Assembly (NCBI GenBank): GCA_009720755.1
Contig: WNKV01000008.1
Coordinates: 62,001-126,000, forward strand
Direction of reading: 5' to 3'
DNA: 64,000 nucleotides
Source of the DNA: Rhodoplanes serenus
Lineage (GTDB): Bacteria; Pseudomonadota; Alphaproteobacteria; Rhizobiales; Xanthobacteraceae
Part shown: positions 52,216 through 61,183 of the stretch, in pieces
Layout: the number at the start of each line of letters is the position of its first letter
How positions within the stretch are numbered: position 1 is the stretch's first letter
Translations under genes and position numbers: made by a program
Notes under the pieces: generated by a model
What the model was told of the DNA's origin: nothing
Databases searched by the model: none
The model's input: the letters and a program-made list of their open reading frames with translations, nothing else

Positions 52216-52965
52216 TCACATCCGCCGCACGCCGATCGTGTAGGATGGCCGCTGGTTCGCCTCGCGCCGGCTGGTGATCAGGCGCAGATCGGCGTCCATG
52301 TAGATATTCTCCATCACGGGCTTGGCCTTGAAGGTCTTGCCGAGCTTCTTGGCGGCGGCGGCGTCGAGCTGCGAGAGATCGGGCGCGCCGAGGTCGGCCG
52401 CCTCCTGATAACGACGGCCCTTGCGCGCCATCACGTCGGCGAACCACGCTTCGGCGGCCGGGATGTCGAGGCCGCGGTCGGCCCGCACCACCGCCACCTC
52501 GATGCCGATATTCTCGATCAGCCAGCGGCCATCGGCGATCTCGTAATGCTGGATGATCATCAGGTTGCAGCCGGCCAGCACGGAGCGCAGGCGCTCCATC
52601 AGGCCGCCGTTCCGGCCCGGCGCGTGATGGGCGATGTTGGCGTAGAACCCGTCGTTGCGGAAGATCTGATAGGACTGATCGAACACCCGGCCCGGGATGG
52701 CGTCGTGAAACGGGATCGTCGACCACACCGGCGTCCACACGCCCTGCACGGCGACGACCTGATCCTCCACGCGCGGCGTCGGGTTGCGGCGCGCCAGCGC
52801 GGCGAACAGCGGCGCCAGCTCCTGATCGAACAGCTTCAGCTTGTCGCCCTGCTTGGCGTCGTGGCGCCCCTCCACGGCGGCGAGCAGCCGGGCCTTCAGC
52901 TCGGCCGTGCTCATCCACGCGAGGTCGTCGTCACCATGGTCGATGGAGGTCACACGATCGAGCAT
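52216..52965 (-). CDS. PAP/fibrillin-like protein
   Basis: The 249-residue protein resembles bacterial PAP/fibrillin (plastid-lipid-associated) domain proteins: LKARLLAAVEGRHDA at the start, then LAPLFAALARRNPTP, QGVWTPVWSTIPF and VFDQSYQIFRNDGFYANIA. The family has a lipocalin-like fold and is linked to lipid association, but function in bacteria is unknown. There is no signal peptide. ATG 52965 has TGGAGCCG upstream. The assignment is by pattern only and is moderate. It has no operon partner. Confidence 0.6.
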   Translation of the reverse strand: MLDRVTSIDHGDDDLAWMSTAELKARLLAAVEGRHDAKQGDKLKLFDQELAPLFAALARRNPTPRVEDQVVAVQGVWTPVWSTIPFHDAIPGRVFDQSYQIFRNDGFYANIAHHAPGRNGGLMERLRSVLAGCNLMIIQHYEIADGRWLIENIGIEVAVVRADRGLDIPAAEAWFADVMARKGRRYQEAADLGAPDLSQLDAAAAKKLGKTFKAKPVMENIYMDADLRLITSRREANQRPSYTIGVRRM

Positions 52966-53202
52966 GCGTTCGGCTCCAGATACGGCTCATTCGAGTTGCG
53001 ATGGCGAGATCGGGCATACCGCGTCGCGACGCGCCTTGCGGCGGCTCTCGCCGGCGGCCATCTGTCAGCTCGGGCTGACACACGCCTGCGTCACGTCGAG
53101 AACGAGCTTCACGCGAGACCGCCCGCACGCCAGGAACAAACATCTGGCCGCCGGAGGGTTCCGACGTGACGGGACGCTTTGGGGTGATGCACCCCGAAGT
53201 GG

Positions 53203-54210
53203 TCAGCCGTCGGTCGACAGCGTGCGCCGGGACCGCTGCCGCGTCTGCCGGGGCAACTCGCCGAACTCGGCCCGATACGCCGCGGTGAAACGGCCGAGGT
53301 GAGCGAAGCCGGAGCTGCGCGCGATCTCGGCGATCGTCGCATCCGACGCGGCCTCGAGGCGGCGCCGCGCCATCGCCAGCCGGTGGCGCCTGATGTACTG
53401 GACGAGGGTGCAGTCGAACGTTCTGCGGAACATCACCTGGAGCGAGCGCAGCGACAGGCCGACATGCTGGGCGAGCCGGATCAGATCGACATTGTCGTCG
53501 GCATGCGCCCGAATGTACTCGTCGGCGCGCCGTAGCGCCGGATCGTGGCGATGGATCGCCGGCCGGCCGTCGGGCGCCGCCGCGACGGCCAGCACATTGG
53601 CCAGTCGCAGAACCAGGAGCTGATCGTAGGCGGCGCGGAACAAGGCCAGGTCGACGATCTCGTCCGGGCCGCGATCGAGGCTGCGGATCAGGTGACGCAC
53701 CTCGTCGACGAGATCCTGGAGGCCGGTCAGATGCGGCTCGCAGAAGTGCTCGTCGAGAATCGAGGCGAGCGCCGTGTCGCACTCGAAGGCCGCCATGGCG
53801 TTCGCTAGGCGGGACGGGTCGACCCGCAGCATCAGATGATGACCGGCGGTGCGGCGGATGCGCTGCTCCTCGACAGGCAAGAGACCGCCGACACCGCCAC
53901 CGCGGATCTCGCGCATGCGACGACCGAGCGCGACGGTGATCCAGGCACTGAACGGCACCATCAGCCACACCGCGGCGCGCGAGTCGAACTCGACCGTGAG
54001 GCCGGGTGCGTGAAACACCGAGGCGAGCCACGAGCTGTCCGGCTCGCCAGCGAACGGGAACGCGGCGACGTCGCTGCGGAACGGCCCGTCATCGATAGGC
54101 TCCAGGGACAGGCAGTCCGGAACCCGTGCGCGGACGAGCGCTCGATGATCGCCGATGTCCTCGGCGCTGAACAGACGGAAGCGATTCAACATGTCGTCGT
54201 GGGATGTCAC
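53203..54210 (-). CDS. AraC family transcriptional regulator
   Basis: The 335-residue regulator has an N-terminal ligand-type domain and a C-terminal AraC double helix-turn-helix (VDLIRLAQHVGLSLRSLQVMF and TIAEIARSSGFAHLGRFTAAYRAEFGELP). The second helix and the GF-x-HLGRF-x-AAYR-x-FG motif are clear. GTG 54210 is preceded by AAAGGGG; ATG 54192 is an alternative. It is divergent from the chemoreceptor gene, with an AT-rich spacer that contains inverted repeats, so it may regulate that gene. The inducer is unknown. Confidence 0.9.
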   Translation of the reverse strand: MTSHDDMLNRFRLFSAEDIGDHRALVRARVPDCLSLEPIDDGPFRSDVAAFPFAGEPDSSWLASVFHAPGLTVEFDSRAAVWLMVPFSAWITVALGRRMREIRGGGVGGLLPVEEQRIRRTAGHHLMLRVDPSRLANAMAAFECDTALASILDEHFCEPHLTGLQDLVDEVRHLIRSLDRGPDEIVDLALFRAAYDQLLVLRLANVLAVAAAPDGRPAIHRHDPALRRADEYIRAHADDNVDLIRLAQHVGLSLRSLQVMFRRTFDCTLVQYIRRHRLAMARRRLEAASDATIAEIARSSGFAHLGRFTAAYRAEFGELPRQTRQRSRRTLSTDG

Positions 54211-54356
54211 CCCCTTTCACGATGAGAGGTCGAGACAACACACAAGTCTATACACAATTCGGCCGGTGCTCTTCGCATTTTGGATAATTCTGCGGATTAT
54301 GGACTATCATCAATTGTGTCCGTTTTTAATATAAACTTAGCGGTTTCCTGGAGAGC
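54211..54356. promoter_or_regulatory. AT-rich divergent control region between araC-type gene and chemoreceptor gene
   Basis: This is the most AT-rich stretch of the window. ACACAATT (54252-54259) and AATTGTGT (54312-54319) are an 8-bp inverted pair 52 bp apart, and ATAAT-N7-ATTAT lies at 54284-54300 between them. TTTTTAATATAAACT (54323-54337) could be a -10 for the chemoreceptor gene. Confidence 0.55.
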
Positions 54357-54464
54357 ATGAGGCGTAACTCGAATCGGCTAGACGCACGTCACGCCTCCAT
54401 CGCTCAGACCGAGACCCCGCCGAACGGCCCGCCGGTCCCGACGTCTCATCCAGGAATGCTGAAC

Positions 54465-56156
54465 ATGTCCCTGCTGACCCGAATCAGAACACTGCCGAAG
54501 ATCCTCGGCGTGATCCTGCTGCTCGGCTGCATCGCCGGGCTTGCCACCTGGTATGCGGCCGACAAGATGAAGGAGATCGACGTCCGAAACACCCGCTTCA
54601 TCGAGACCGACGCCGATGCGGCCGTGTCGATCGCGCGGTTGAACCGGGCGATCTATCAGTATGCGTTCCTCGCCTACCGGGCGATCTCCGACACCGACGA
54701 GACGGAGCGCAAGGACACCACGGCGCGAGCCGGCCAGGCGCTCGACGAGGCGCTGGGCTTCGCCGCCAACGCCAAGGCCAAGCTGCCGCGCCTTGCCGCC
54801 CGGCTCGACGAGGTGGAGCGGGTGTTAGGCGAGGTGCGGAGCAAGACGGCACCGATCATCGCGCTCGCCAGCCAGGGGGCCTCGGGGCAGGCCTACCTGA
54901 CGATGCGCACGACGATCGAGCCGCCGCTGCGCAAGCTGTTGGCGGACACGCGCGAGATCGTGCTCGCGCTCGATCGCGATCTCAAGCAGGGCTCGGCCGA
55001 GCTGACGGCCACCACCCAGGCGGTCATCTTTCAGATCGTCTTGTCGGTCGGCATCGGCATCGCGATCGCGGTGGCGCTCGGCGTCGTGGTGGCACACTTC
55101 GGCATCGCCAAGCCGATCTCCGCGCTGACGGCCGGGATGCGCCGGCTCGCCGACGGCGACTTCACCGTGGTGCTGGCCGGCGTCGGCCGCAAGGACGAGA
55201 TCGGCGAGATCGCCGAGGCGGTCGAGGCGTTCAAGATCAAGGCGGCCGAGAAGGCACGCCGGGAGGCCGAGGAGAAAGCGGCGCAGGACCAGATCGTGGC
55301 GGCGGAACGCAGGGCGGAGACTATCCGGCTCGCGGATGCGTTCGAGGCGGCGATCGGCGACATCGTGCGCGGCGTCTCGTCGGCCTCGACCGAGCTCGAG
55401 GCGGCCGCCGGCACGCTGACGAAGACCGCCGAGAGCACGCAGCAGCTGTCGTCGACGGTGGCGGCCGCTTCCGAGGAGGCATCGACCAACGTCCAGAGCG
55501 TCGCCTCGGCCACCAACGAGATGTCCTCGTCGGTCGGCGAGATCGGCCGTCAGGTCCAGGAGGCCACCCGCATCGCCGGCGCGGCGGTGCGCCAGGCCGA
55601 GACCACCGACGGGCAGATCAACGAGCTGTCGCACGCCGCCAACCGCATCGGCGACGTGGTCAAGCTGATCACCGACATCGCCGAGCAGACGAATCTCCTC
55701 GCCCTCAACGCCACCATCGAGGCGGCCCGCGCCGGCGAGGCCGGCAAGGGGTTCGCGGTGGTCGCCCAGGAGGTCAAGGCGCTGGCCGCCCAGACCGCCA
55801 AAGCCACCGGCGAGATCGGTGCTCAGATCAACGGAATGCAGAACGCCACCCAGGCGTCGGTCGACGCCATCAAGGCGATCGGCGGCACCATCGGCCAGAT
55901 CGCCGAGATCGCGTCCGCCATCGCGGCGGCGGTCGAGGAGCAGGGCGCGGCAACCCGTGAGATCGCCCGCAACGTCCAGCAGGCCGCCCAGGGCACCACC
56001 GAGGTGGCCACCCACATCGTCCAGGTGAATCGGGGCGCCGGCGAGACCGGCTCGGCGTCGAGCCAGGTGCTGTCCGCGGCGCAGTCGCTCTCCCAGGAGA
56101 GCAGCCGGCTGCGGCTGGAGGTGGACCGCTTCCTGGCCACCGTCCGCGCCGCCTGA
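54465..56156 (+). CDS. Methyl-accepting chemotaxis protein
   Basis: The 563-residue receptor has transmembrane helices at about 11-32 and 186-212, a roughly 150-residue helical periplasmic domain (four-helix-bundle type), a HAMP domain ([21 protein letters not shown]), and a cytoplasmic signalling domain whose hairpin tip [20 protein letters not shown] and [18 protein letters not shown] is near residues 405-440. It senses an unknown ligand and signals to CheA. I use ATG 54465; ATG 54357, which also has a good site (CTGGAGAGC), would add 36 polar residues. No che genes are nearby. The divergent AraC gene may control it. Confidence 0.92.
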   Translation: MSLLTRIRTLPKILGVILLLGCIAGLATWYAADKMKEIDVRNTRFIETDADAAVSIARLNRAIYQYAFLAYRAISDTDETERKDTTARAGQALDEALGFAANAKAKLPRLAARLDEVERVLGEVRSKTAPIIALASQGASGQAYLTMRTTIEPPLRKLLADTREIVLALDRDLKQGSAELTATTQAVIFQIVLSVGIGIAIAVALGVVVAHFGIAKPISALTAGMRRLADGDFTVVLAGVGRKDEIGEIAEAVEAFKIKAAEKARREAEEKAAQDQIVAAERRAETIRLADAFEAAIGDIVRGVSSASTELEAAAGTLTKTAESTQQLSSTVAAASEEASTNVQSVASATNEMSSSVGEIGRQVQEATRIAGAAVRQAETTDGQINELSHAANRIGDVVKLITDIAEQTNLLALNATIEAARAGEAGKGFAVVAQEVKALAAQTAKATGEIGAQINGMQNATQASVDAIKAIGGTIGQIAEIASAIAAAVEEQGAATREIARNVQQAAQGTTEVATHIVQVNRGAGETGSASSQVLSAAQSLSQESSRLRLEVDRFLATVRAA

Positions 56157-56171
56157 GGATTGCGCGCGAAG

Positions 56172-56200
56172 GGCCGGCGGCGGGAGCGCCGCTGCCGGCC
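56172..56200. terminator. Hairpin between convergent chemoreceptor and lysR-type genes
   Basis: GGCCGGCGGCG (56172-56182) pairs with CGCC (56187-56190) and GCCGGCC (56194-56200), with a 3-nt bulge. It lies in the 55-bp gap between two convergent genes and could end both. Confidence 0.5.
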
Positions 56201-56211
56201 ACCGGCCCTGC

Positions 56212-57093
56212 TCACTCGGCCGCGGCGGCGCCGGCCGACAGATTGTCGAGCGACGAGATGATGTGGCCGGCGAGCGCATCGGCGAGCGCCGAGCGCTCGT
56301 GCGGATTGCGCAACAGGCCGATCCGGCAGGGCGACAGCTCCGGGAAGCCTTCGGCCGGCGTCAGCACCCGCATGCCCGGCCGCAGCCCCGAGGTCGGCAG
56401 CACCGACACCGCGAGCCCGGCCAGCACGGCGGCCGAGATGGCGCCGGCATTGCCGCTGGAGAATAGCAGCCGGTGGGCGCGCCCCATGGAGTCGAGGCCG
56501 TCGATGGCGGCGGCGCGCCATTGGCACGTCGGCCGTCCGAGCGCCAGCGGCAGCGGCGTGTCGAGATGGGTGGCATGCCGGCTCGACGTCACCCACAGCA
56601 GCCGCTCCTGACGGAAGATCTCGGACGCGCGATGGACGCCGCTGCTGGTCACGATGGCGATGTCGATCTCGTTGCGCTCGACCCGGCCCAGCAGCTCGAT
56701 CGACGGCTCGCAGAACACCGTCAGCTCGACGCCGGGATAGACGCGCGAGAAGCGCGCCATGATGTCGGGCAAATAGCGGTCCGCGTAATCGTCCGGCACG
56801 CCGAGCCGCACCCTCCCGGTCAGCTCCTCGCTGCCGAACGCCGCCACCGCCTCGACATTGAGCTTGACGATCCGCCGGGCGTAATCGAGCAGCCGCTCGC
56901 CGTCCTCGGTGAGCTTGGAGACGCGGCCGTCGCGGACGAACAGCGGGCGCTCGATGCGCTCCTCCAGCCGCTTCATCTGCATCGACACCGCCGACTGGGT
57001 CTTGTGCACCACCTCGGCGGCCCGCGTGAACGAGCCGGTCTCGGCGATCACCACGAAGGTGCGGAGCTGGTCGACATCGAGCAGGACGGACAT
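56212..57093 (-). CDS. LysR family transcriptional regulator
   Basis: The 293-residue regulator has the N-terminal winged helix (DVDQLRTFVVIAETGSFTRA, then VVHKTQSAVSMQMKRLEE) and a substrate-binding domain with VRLGVPDDYADRYLPDIMARF, CEPSIELLGRVERNEIDIAIV and AISAAVLAGLAVSVLP. It is close to a clade of Rhizobiales LysR proteins of unknown ligand. It is divergent from a DUF1127 gene; the 180-bp spacer includes an AT-rich stretch (57130-57175). LysR proteins usually control their divergent neighbour. Confidence 0.9.
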   Translation of the reverse strand: MSVLLDVDQLRTFVVIAETGSFTRAAEVVHKTQSAVSMQMKRLEERIERPLFVRDGRVSKLTEDGERLLDYARRIVKLNVEAVAAFGSEELTGRVRLGVPDDYADRYLPDIMARFSRVYPGVELTVFCEPSIELLGRVERNEIDIAIVTSSGVHRASEIFRQERLLWVTSSRHATHLDTPLPLALGRPTCQWRAAAIDGLDSMGRAHRLLFSSGNAGAISAAVLAGLAVSVLPTSGLRPGMRVLTPAEGFPELSPCRIGLLRNPHERSALADALAGHIISSLDNLSAGAAAAE

Positions 57094-57273
57094 GGCAGCC
57101 TCGGTGCAGAGAGGCCGAAACCATCAGCCCCGCTTATCGATCAGATTAAAAACATTCGTTTCATTCATCAATGGCGGAATGGCATTCTCCCGGCCACGGT
57201 TCAGCGGCTTTTCGGGTGGCGCCCTCGGAGGGGAGCGTCGACCTTGTCGCACCACCGACCACAGGAGGTCGCC

Positions 57274-57642
57274 ATGACGGCGCTGTCGCCCACTCGTCTC
57301 GTTTCTCGGCTCCTGCCGCGGTCGCTCGCGGTGGCGGCGGCCGGGATTGCGATGCGGGTGCGCCGCATGGCCGAGACCATTCGCCACCGCCGCGAGGCGG
57401 CCGCGCTCGGCGGCTTCAACGACCGCATGCTGGCCGACATCGGGCTGTCGCGCGGCGATGTGATCGATGCGTTCGCCGAGCCGCCGTGGCGCGACCCGAC
57501 CGAGCTGCTGGTGCGCCGCTCGGCCGAGCGGCGGCTGGCGCGCCGCTGGCGCCCGCGGCTGCTGCGCCGGGTGGTGGCGGCGCCGCCGATCGTGCCGGAG
57601 CACGACTGCACGGCCGACCATCCTGCCTCACGGGCCGGCTGA
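57274..57642 (+). CDS. DUF1127 family protein
   Basis: The 122-residue protein contains the DUF1127 (YjiS-like) core LGGFNDRMLADIGLSRGDV (about 48-66), preceded by an Arg-rich helix (MRVRRMAETIRHRREA). In alphaproteobacteria small DUF1127 proteins bind RNA and affect stress and phosphate metabolism. This one is longer than the minimal 45-residue type, with a basic Arg-rich extension after the core. ATG 57274 has AGGAGG with 6-nt spacing. It is divergent from the LysR gene and may be its target. Confidence 0.85.
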   Translation: MTALSPTRLVSRLLPRSLAVAAAGIAMRVRRMAETIRHRREAAALGGFNDRMLADIGLSRGDVIDAFAEPPWRDPTELLVRRSAERRLARRWRPRLLRRVVAAPPIVPEHDCTADHPASRAG

Positions 57643-57754
57643 CGGCCGAACGGTCGCGGACGGAGGGCGGCCGCTCCCGATTGACAGGCGGCGGCGGTGC
57701 CGGAATGCTGCCGACCCCGCGCCAATCCCGGCGCCGGGTCGACGGAGCCCCCGC

Positions 57755-58135
57755 ATGCGTCGCCTCCTCCTTGCTGCCCTTGTGCCCGCCCTGCTCGTGC
57801 TGGTCGCCGCGCCGAGCCTTCCGGCCGCCGCCGACACGCTGACGCTCGCCAAGAGCTACACCGTCGCCGGCACCAATCCGGACGGCTCGGCCTATTCGGG
57901 GACCCTCGCGATCCAGATCATCTCGGACACCACCTACACGGTGCGCTGGTCGATCGCCGGCGAGACCTACACGGGCTTCGGCATGCGGATGAACGACGCG
58001 CTGTCGGCCACCTACACGCTCAACGGCAAGCCGGGGCTGGTGATGTACCAGGTGCAGGACGGCGGCGTGCTCAAGGGCATCTGGGCGGTGCGCGGCAACG
58101 ACGGCTTCGGCACCGAGACGCTGACGCCGCGCTGA
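57755..58135 (+). CDS. Conserved hypothetical secreted protein
   Basis: The 126-residue product has a signal peptide (MRRLLLAALVPALLVLVAAP, cut near AAA at 24-26) and a beta-rich mature part: YTVAGTNPDGSAYSGTLAIQI, YTVRWSIAGETYTGFGM and GVLKGIWAVRGNDGFGTETLTP. The GTNPDGS and GxWxxRGxxGxGTExLxP pattern recurs in small exported proteins of alphaproteobacteria, but no function is known. It lies 112 bp behind the DUF1127 gene on the same strand and is convergent with the Bug-type gene. Confidence 0.75.
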   Translation: MRRLLLAALVPALLVLVAAPSLPAAADTLTLAKSYTVAGTNPDGSAYSGTLAIQIISDTTYTVRWSIAGETYTGFGMRMNDALSATYTLNGKPGLVMYQVQDGGVLKGIWAVRGNDGFGTETLTPR

Positions 58136-58157
58136 GCGGAGGCGCCGGCCCGCCGCC

Positions 58158-59141
58158 TCACTCCGCCTTGACGTTGGCGAGGCGGACCACCTCGGCCCAT
58201 TTGCGCACTTCGGCGGCGACGAACTCCGGCATCTCGGCGGAGGGGCGGAAGCGCGCCACCACGGCGTTGCGGTCGAAGGTCTCGCGCACGCTGTCGGCCG
58301 CGAGCGCCTCCTCGATCGCCTTGGCGAGCATCGCGATGCGCTCCGGCGGCGTGCGGGCCGGCGCGAAATAGGCGAACCACGCATCGGCATCGACATCCGG
58401 CAGCCCGGTCTCGGCGAGCGTCGGCAGCTCCGGCATCAGGGCGATGCGCTTCGCCGAGGCGATCGCCAGCCCACGGACCAGCCCGCCTTCGAGCGGGCCG
58501 CGGATGTTGGCGACCGCGATGAAGCCGAAATCGACGACCCCCGCCATCAGGTCCTGGGCCAGCGGGCCGCCGCCCCGATAGGGGACGTGCTGCGCCTTGA
58601 CGCCGGCCCGCAGTTGAAACAGCTCGCAGGCGAGATGCGACGACGAGCCGTTGCCGGTGGAGCCGTAGTTGAGCCGGCCCGGCTCGCGCTTCAGAAGCTC
58701 CACCAGCTCGGCCGCGCTCGCCACCGGCAGCGTCTTCTTCACCACCAGGGCGTGCGGCACCGTGCAGACCTGACAGATCGGGGTGAAGCTCTCGACGGCG
58801 CGGTAGCCGATCGACGGAAACAGCGTCTCGTTGGTGGCGTGGGTCTGCTGGGTGCCGAGCACCAGCCGGTAGCCGTCGGGCTCCGCGAGCGCCACCGCCT
58901 GCGCCGCGACCGAGCCGCCGCTGCCGCCGCGATTTTCCACCACCACCGGCTGGCCGAGGCTGCGGCTCACCGGCTCGCCGATGGCGCGCGCCACCAGATC
59001 GACCGAGCCGGCCGGCGGATACGGCACCACGACGGTGACGGGCCGCGCCGGATACGTCGCCTGAGCGGCAGCAGGACCGGCGACGGCGGGAGCGGCGGCG
59101 GCCGCGAGGGCGGCGAGGACGACACGGCGGCGATCGAGCAT
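58158..59141 (-). CDS. Tripartite tricarboxylate transporter binding protein (Bug family), orphan
   Basis: The 327-residue protein has an Arg-rich signal peptide (MLDRRRVVLAALAAAAAPAV) and the Bug family pattern YPARPVTVVVPYPPAGSVDLVARAI, VENRGGSGGSVAAQAVA, DGYRLVLGTQQTHATNETLF and LNYGSTGNGSSSHLACELF. It binds an unknown carboxylate in the periplasm. Start ATG 59141 is the second in frame; the longer form begins with non-signal residues. No TctA or TctB gene is linked, as is common for this expanded family. It differs clearly from the tctC product at 42749-43759. Confidence 0.9.
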   Translation of the reverse strand: MLDRRRVVLAALAAAAAPAVAGPAAAQATYPARPVTVVVPYPPAGSVDLVARAIGEPVSRSLGQPVVVENRGGSGGSVAAQAVALAEPDGYRLVLGTQQTHATNETLFPSIGYRAVESFTPICQVCTVPHALVVKKTLPVASAAELVELLKREPGRLNYGSTGNGSSSHLACELFQLRAGVKAQHVPYRGGGPLAQDLMAGVVDFGFIAVANIRGPLEGGLVRGLAIASAKRIALMPELPTLAETGLPDVDADAWFAYFAPARTPPERIAMLAKAIEEALAADSVRETFDRNAVVARFRPSAEMPEFVAAEVRKWAEVVRLANVKAE

Positions 59142-59407
59142 GGGACGATCCGCGAATCTGGGCAGCGGCCGGGGCCACGGGCAGGTGGGGCGCACGGACC
59201 GGCGGATCGGGGCGGATCGGCAGCGGATCGGGTCCGAGCCGGGGCGGTACGCGGGAGGTTCCTAGCGCATTTGGTGGTGGAGTGGGAACCGGCTTGCCGG
59301 CGACGCGCCGACGCGGGCATGGTCGAGAAAGCGCTCGAAAAACGAGAGGGAGCGCGGGCATGCCGCGCTCCCCTGATGATTCGGCTCTATCGGCCGCGGC
59401 GGCTGCC

Positions 59408-59716
59408 TCAGCCGCAGCGGCGCACGCTGCGATACACGACGGCGCCGTTCGGGCGCACGACGCGCTCGCGGATCATGCGGCAGCCGCCGGCCGCGAAGCC
59501 CGGCCGGAAGCCCGGCGTGCACACTTGGCGCGTCTTGTAGATGACGCGGCCATTGGGGCGCATCACGCGCTCGCGCACCATCCGGCACGCCACCGTCTCG
59601 GCCGTCGGCTCGAACGACTTGGTGGCGGGATCGAAGAACCGGGCGCTGGCCGGCTCGGCCGCCACCACGAAAGCGAGAGCGGCGGCCGCCGCGGCGGTCG
59701 CAGTTGCAAGGCGCAT
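59408..59716 (-). CDS. Small secreted protein with internal duplication and paired cysteines
   Basis: The 102-residue precursor has a signal peptide (MRLATATAAAAAALAFVVAA) and a mature part made of two near-identical modules: CRMVRERVMRPNGRVIY and, after TRQVCTPGFRPGFAAGG, CRMIRERVVRPNGAVVY, each followed by a second Cys. The pattern suggests two disulfide-closed beta hairpins. I recognise no named family. ATG 59716 has GAGGAG 8 nt upstream. It lies between two other small exported-protein genes on the same strand. Confidence 0.75.
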   Translation of the reverse strand: MRLATATAAAAAALAFVVAAEPASARFFDPATKSFEPTAETVACRMVRERVMRPNGRVIYKTRQVCTPGFRPGFAAGGCRMIRERVVRPNGAVVYRSVRRCG

Positions 59717-59944
59717 GAACGAAACTCCTCGGCAGGTGGGCGACGTCGGGAGAGGACAAGAAGAAGACGTCGACGAGAACGACATCCGGGACGACGAGGT
59801 CGCCCCGGGCATGAAGGCGGCGGCGAAGGACTCGCCATCCGCATCGAAGCCGGCCGGAGAGGCCGGCGCCGCATCAACGACGATGTCGCGGTTGCGTTCC
59901 ATCCGGCCGGTCAGGACGGCCGGCGCGCCCCGCCGTCTCGTCGG

Positions 59945-60298
59945 TCACGGGCAGGCGTGACGCTGCCCGTCGTAGCCCAGATATGTCCCCGAGGCCGGAT
60001 CGTAGGAGCGGAAGCGCGACTGGCAGTAGGCGATCGCGTCGGCATTGCCGCCGTAGACCGGAGCCGGCGCGTAACCGGGCGCGTAGCGCGGCTGCGACGC
60101 GATGGCGCCGCCGATCAGCGCGCCCGCCGCGAAGCCGGCGATGCCCGCCGCGACACCGGCGCCGCCGTGGCGGTGATGGTGGTAGCCGCCGCCCCAATGC
60201 CCGTGCCGGTGGCCCCAGTGCTGCGCCTGCGCCGGCGCGGCGGCGATCAGCAGCGCGGTGGTGAGGGCGACAGCACCCGATACGGTCTTGGCGATCAT
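59945..60298 (-). CDS. BA14K family protein
   Basis: The 117-residue protein has a signal peptide (to about AQAQ, residue 25), a His/Gly-rich stretch (HWGHRHGHWGGGYHHHRHGG), a hydrophobic glycine-rich segment (AGIAGFAAGALIGGAI) and the BA14K C-terminal motif AYCQSRFRSYDPASGTYLGY ending RHACP. BA14K proteins were first described in Brucella as immunoreactive, lectin-like exported proteins. The His-rich stretch could bind metal. A perfect palindrome lies 52 bp upstream of the start, at 60350-60371. Confidence 0.87.
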   Translation of the reverse strand: MIAKTVSGAVALTTALLIAAAPAQAQHWGHRHGHWGGGYHHHRHGGAGVAAGIAGFAAGALIGGAIASQPRYAPGYAPAPVYGGNADAIAYCQSRFRSYDPASGTYLGYDGQRHACP

Positions 60299-60349
60299 CG
60301 TGTTCACTCCATGCGACTCCAATGTCGGTCCAATAACATCGGGGCACGG

Positions 60350-60371
60350 CCGAAGTTTCGTGAAACTTCGG
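60350..60371. promoter_or_regulatory. 22-bp perfect palindrome upstream of the BA14K gene
   Basis: Arms CCGAAGTTTC (60350-60359) and GAAACTTCGG (60362-60371) flank GT-type centre bases. It lies 52-73 bp before the BA14K start and could be an operator or, in RNA, a stable 5' stem. It does not match a regulator site I know. Confidence 0.55.
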
Positions 60372-60530
60372 TAAGGGAACGCCTCTCGGAAATCGGGTGG
60401 CGTGGTGATGTCGCGCCACGCTAGAAGCGCGGATGTGGATCGGGAGGCCATGGGCTGCACGGTTGCGGCGCGCGACGCGCTCGCCTCCCGACCGGGCTCC
60501 GGCAGCCCGCATGCCACCCTGGAGTGGTCG

Positions 60531-61160
60531 ATGATCATGTCCGAGCTGCTCGCGCCCGAGTTTCTGATCACCTCGCTCGTGGTGGTGGCCTCGCCAGGGA
60601 CCGGCGTCGTCTACACGCTCGCGGCCGGCCTCGCACGCGGACGCGCCGCCAGCGTCGCGGCAGCGCTCGGCTGCACGCTCGGCATCGTGCCCCACATGGC
60701 GGCCGCCATGCTGGGCCTCGCCGCGGTGCTGCACACCAGCGCGCTGCTGTTCCACGCCGTGAAGATCGCCGGCGTCGCCTATCTCCTGGTGATGGCGTGG
60801 CAGACCCTGCGCGACCGCGGCGTGATGCGCATCGAGACCCGCGCCGATTCGCGCCCCGCCCGCGAGATCGTGCGGACCGGCGTCCTGATCAACATCCTCA
60901 ATCCCAAGCTGTCGCTGTTCTTTCTCGCCTTCCTGCCGCAGTTCGTCGGCGCCGCCGAAACATCGCCGCTCGCCCGCATGGTGGCGCTGTCGGCGGTGTT
61001 CATGGTGATGACGTTCGTGGTGTTCGCGCTCTATGGCATCGCGGCCGCGGCGGTGCGCGACCATGTGGTGGCGCGCCCGGCCGTGCTGATGTGGCTGCGG
61101 CGCGTGTTCGCGGCCGCCTTCGTCGGGCTCGGCTTCCGCCTCGCCGTCACCGAGCGCTGA
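60531..61160 (+). CDS. LysE family amino-acid or metabolite exporter
   Basis: The 209-residue membrane protein has about six helices and matches the LysE/RhtB family: LITSLVVVASPGTGVVYTLA, AAALGCTLGIVPHMAAAMLG, VKIAGVAYLLVMAWQTLRD and GVLINILNPKLSLFFLAFLP. It exports amino acids or related compounds; the substrate is unknown. ATG 60531 has GGAG with 6-nt spacing. It is divergent from the BA14K gene and convergent with a small hypothetical gene. Confidence 0.92.
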   Translation: MIMSELLAPEFLITSLVVVASPGTGVVYTLAAGLARGRAASVAAALGCTLGIVPHMAAAMLGLAAVLHTSALLFHAVKIAGVAYLLVMAWQTLRDRGVMRIETRADSRPAREIVRTGVLINILNPKLSLFFLAFLPQFVGAAETSPLARMVALSAVFMVMTFVVFALYGIAAAAVRDHVVARPAVLMWLRRVFAAAFVGLGFRLAVTER

Positions 61161-61183
61161 GTGCTGCGTCGCCGCGCGGCCCG

